Assembly (NCBI RefSeq): GCF_024294805.1
Contig: NZ_JANCLU010000004.1
Location: 1 to 64,000, forward strand
Source: Alsobacter ponti
GTDB lineage: Bacteria > Pseudomonadota > Alphaproteobacteria > Rhizobiales > Beijerinckiaceae
DNA: 64,000 nucleotides
Direction: 5' to 3'
Shown piece by piece: positions 63,922 to 64,000 of this stretch; the first letter of the stretch is position 1, and every line of letters begins with the position of its first letter. Position numbers and translations under genes: made by a program. Below the pieces are notes generated by a model. It ran no database searches, had not been told where the DNA came from, and worked only from the letters and a program-made list of their open reading frames with translations.

Positions 63922-64000
63922 TCGGCTGATCTCGCGCCGCATCATGCCTCGATCATGCGGCCCGATCCGGCGGCCGGCGCGGCGCTCCGGGCGCGGCTTG

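Overview
The window is chromosomal DNA from a very GC-rich alphaproteobacterium, most likely a member of the Hyphomicrobiales (Rhizobiales). Evidence is the strong G/C third-position bias in every gene, an imuB-dnaE2 mutagenesis pair, a Porin_2-type outer-membrane porin, an HdeA-like protein, and many short overlapping reading frames in operons. I saw no rRNA, tRNA, CRISPR array, IS element or prophage. The genus cannot be fixed from the sequence.

Layout. 1-4408: the end of imuB and complete dnaE2 (SOS mutagenesis). 4496-7430: a DapA-fold lyase/aldolase and a FAD oxidoreductase (+), facing purU (-). 7431-8095: a gene-free stretch with a repeated GC-rich element and a candidate operator. 8096-13390: a CUT2 sugar ABC transporter (binding protein, double ATPase, permease), then a UxaA/altronate dehydratase-family enzyme, i.e. 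uptake and dehydration of a sugar acid.

13424-21803 (-): one compact seven-gene run read as pta-ackA-orf161-DUF3141-fabI-sulP-ppk2. It joins acetyl-phosphate/ATP metabolism, a PHA-synthase-like alpha/beta hydrolase, an enoyl-ACP reductase, an anion transporter and a polyphosphate kinase. A candidate FNR-type promoter lies upstream. Divergent from it (22207-33292, +) are a CMD-like protein, an AraC regulator, a very long Orn/Lys/Arg-type PLP decarboxylase, two AspT-family exchangers flanking a porin, a two-TM protein and an HlyD-type periplasmic adaptor. With the HdeA-like protein at 38121-38480, this looks like an acid and low-oxygen survival island, and it is my main candidate for a poorly described system.

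33336-41153 (-): a CoA transferase/acyl-CoA dehydrogenase pair, then envelope proteins (DUF2721, two lipoproteins, an exported Tyr/Pro-tailed protein, HdeA-like) and a large exported sulfatase. GC-rich hairpins separate several of these. 41254-48702: an AraC regulator divergent from the sulfatase, an esterase, an aldo/keto reductase, an M14 carboxypeptidase, slyX, a PRPP-synthetase family gene, a COG2187 kinase-like gene and a LysE exporter.

48713-63861 (-): a 15-kb co-directional catabolic cluster headed by a GntR regulator. It encodes an LLM flavin monooxygenase, flavin reductase, HpaI-type aldolase, V4R protein, FAD-linked 2-hydroxyacid dehydrogenase, cyclase-family hydrolase, an IorA/IorB-type 2-oxoacid:ferredoxin oxidoreductase and a complete peptide-type ABC importer. 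The logic is import, oxygenation/hydrolysis, hydroxyacid to oxoacid, then acyl-CoA. The substrate is unknown.
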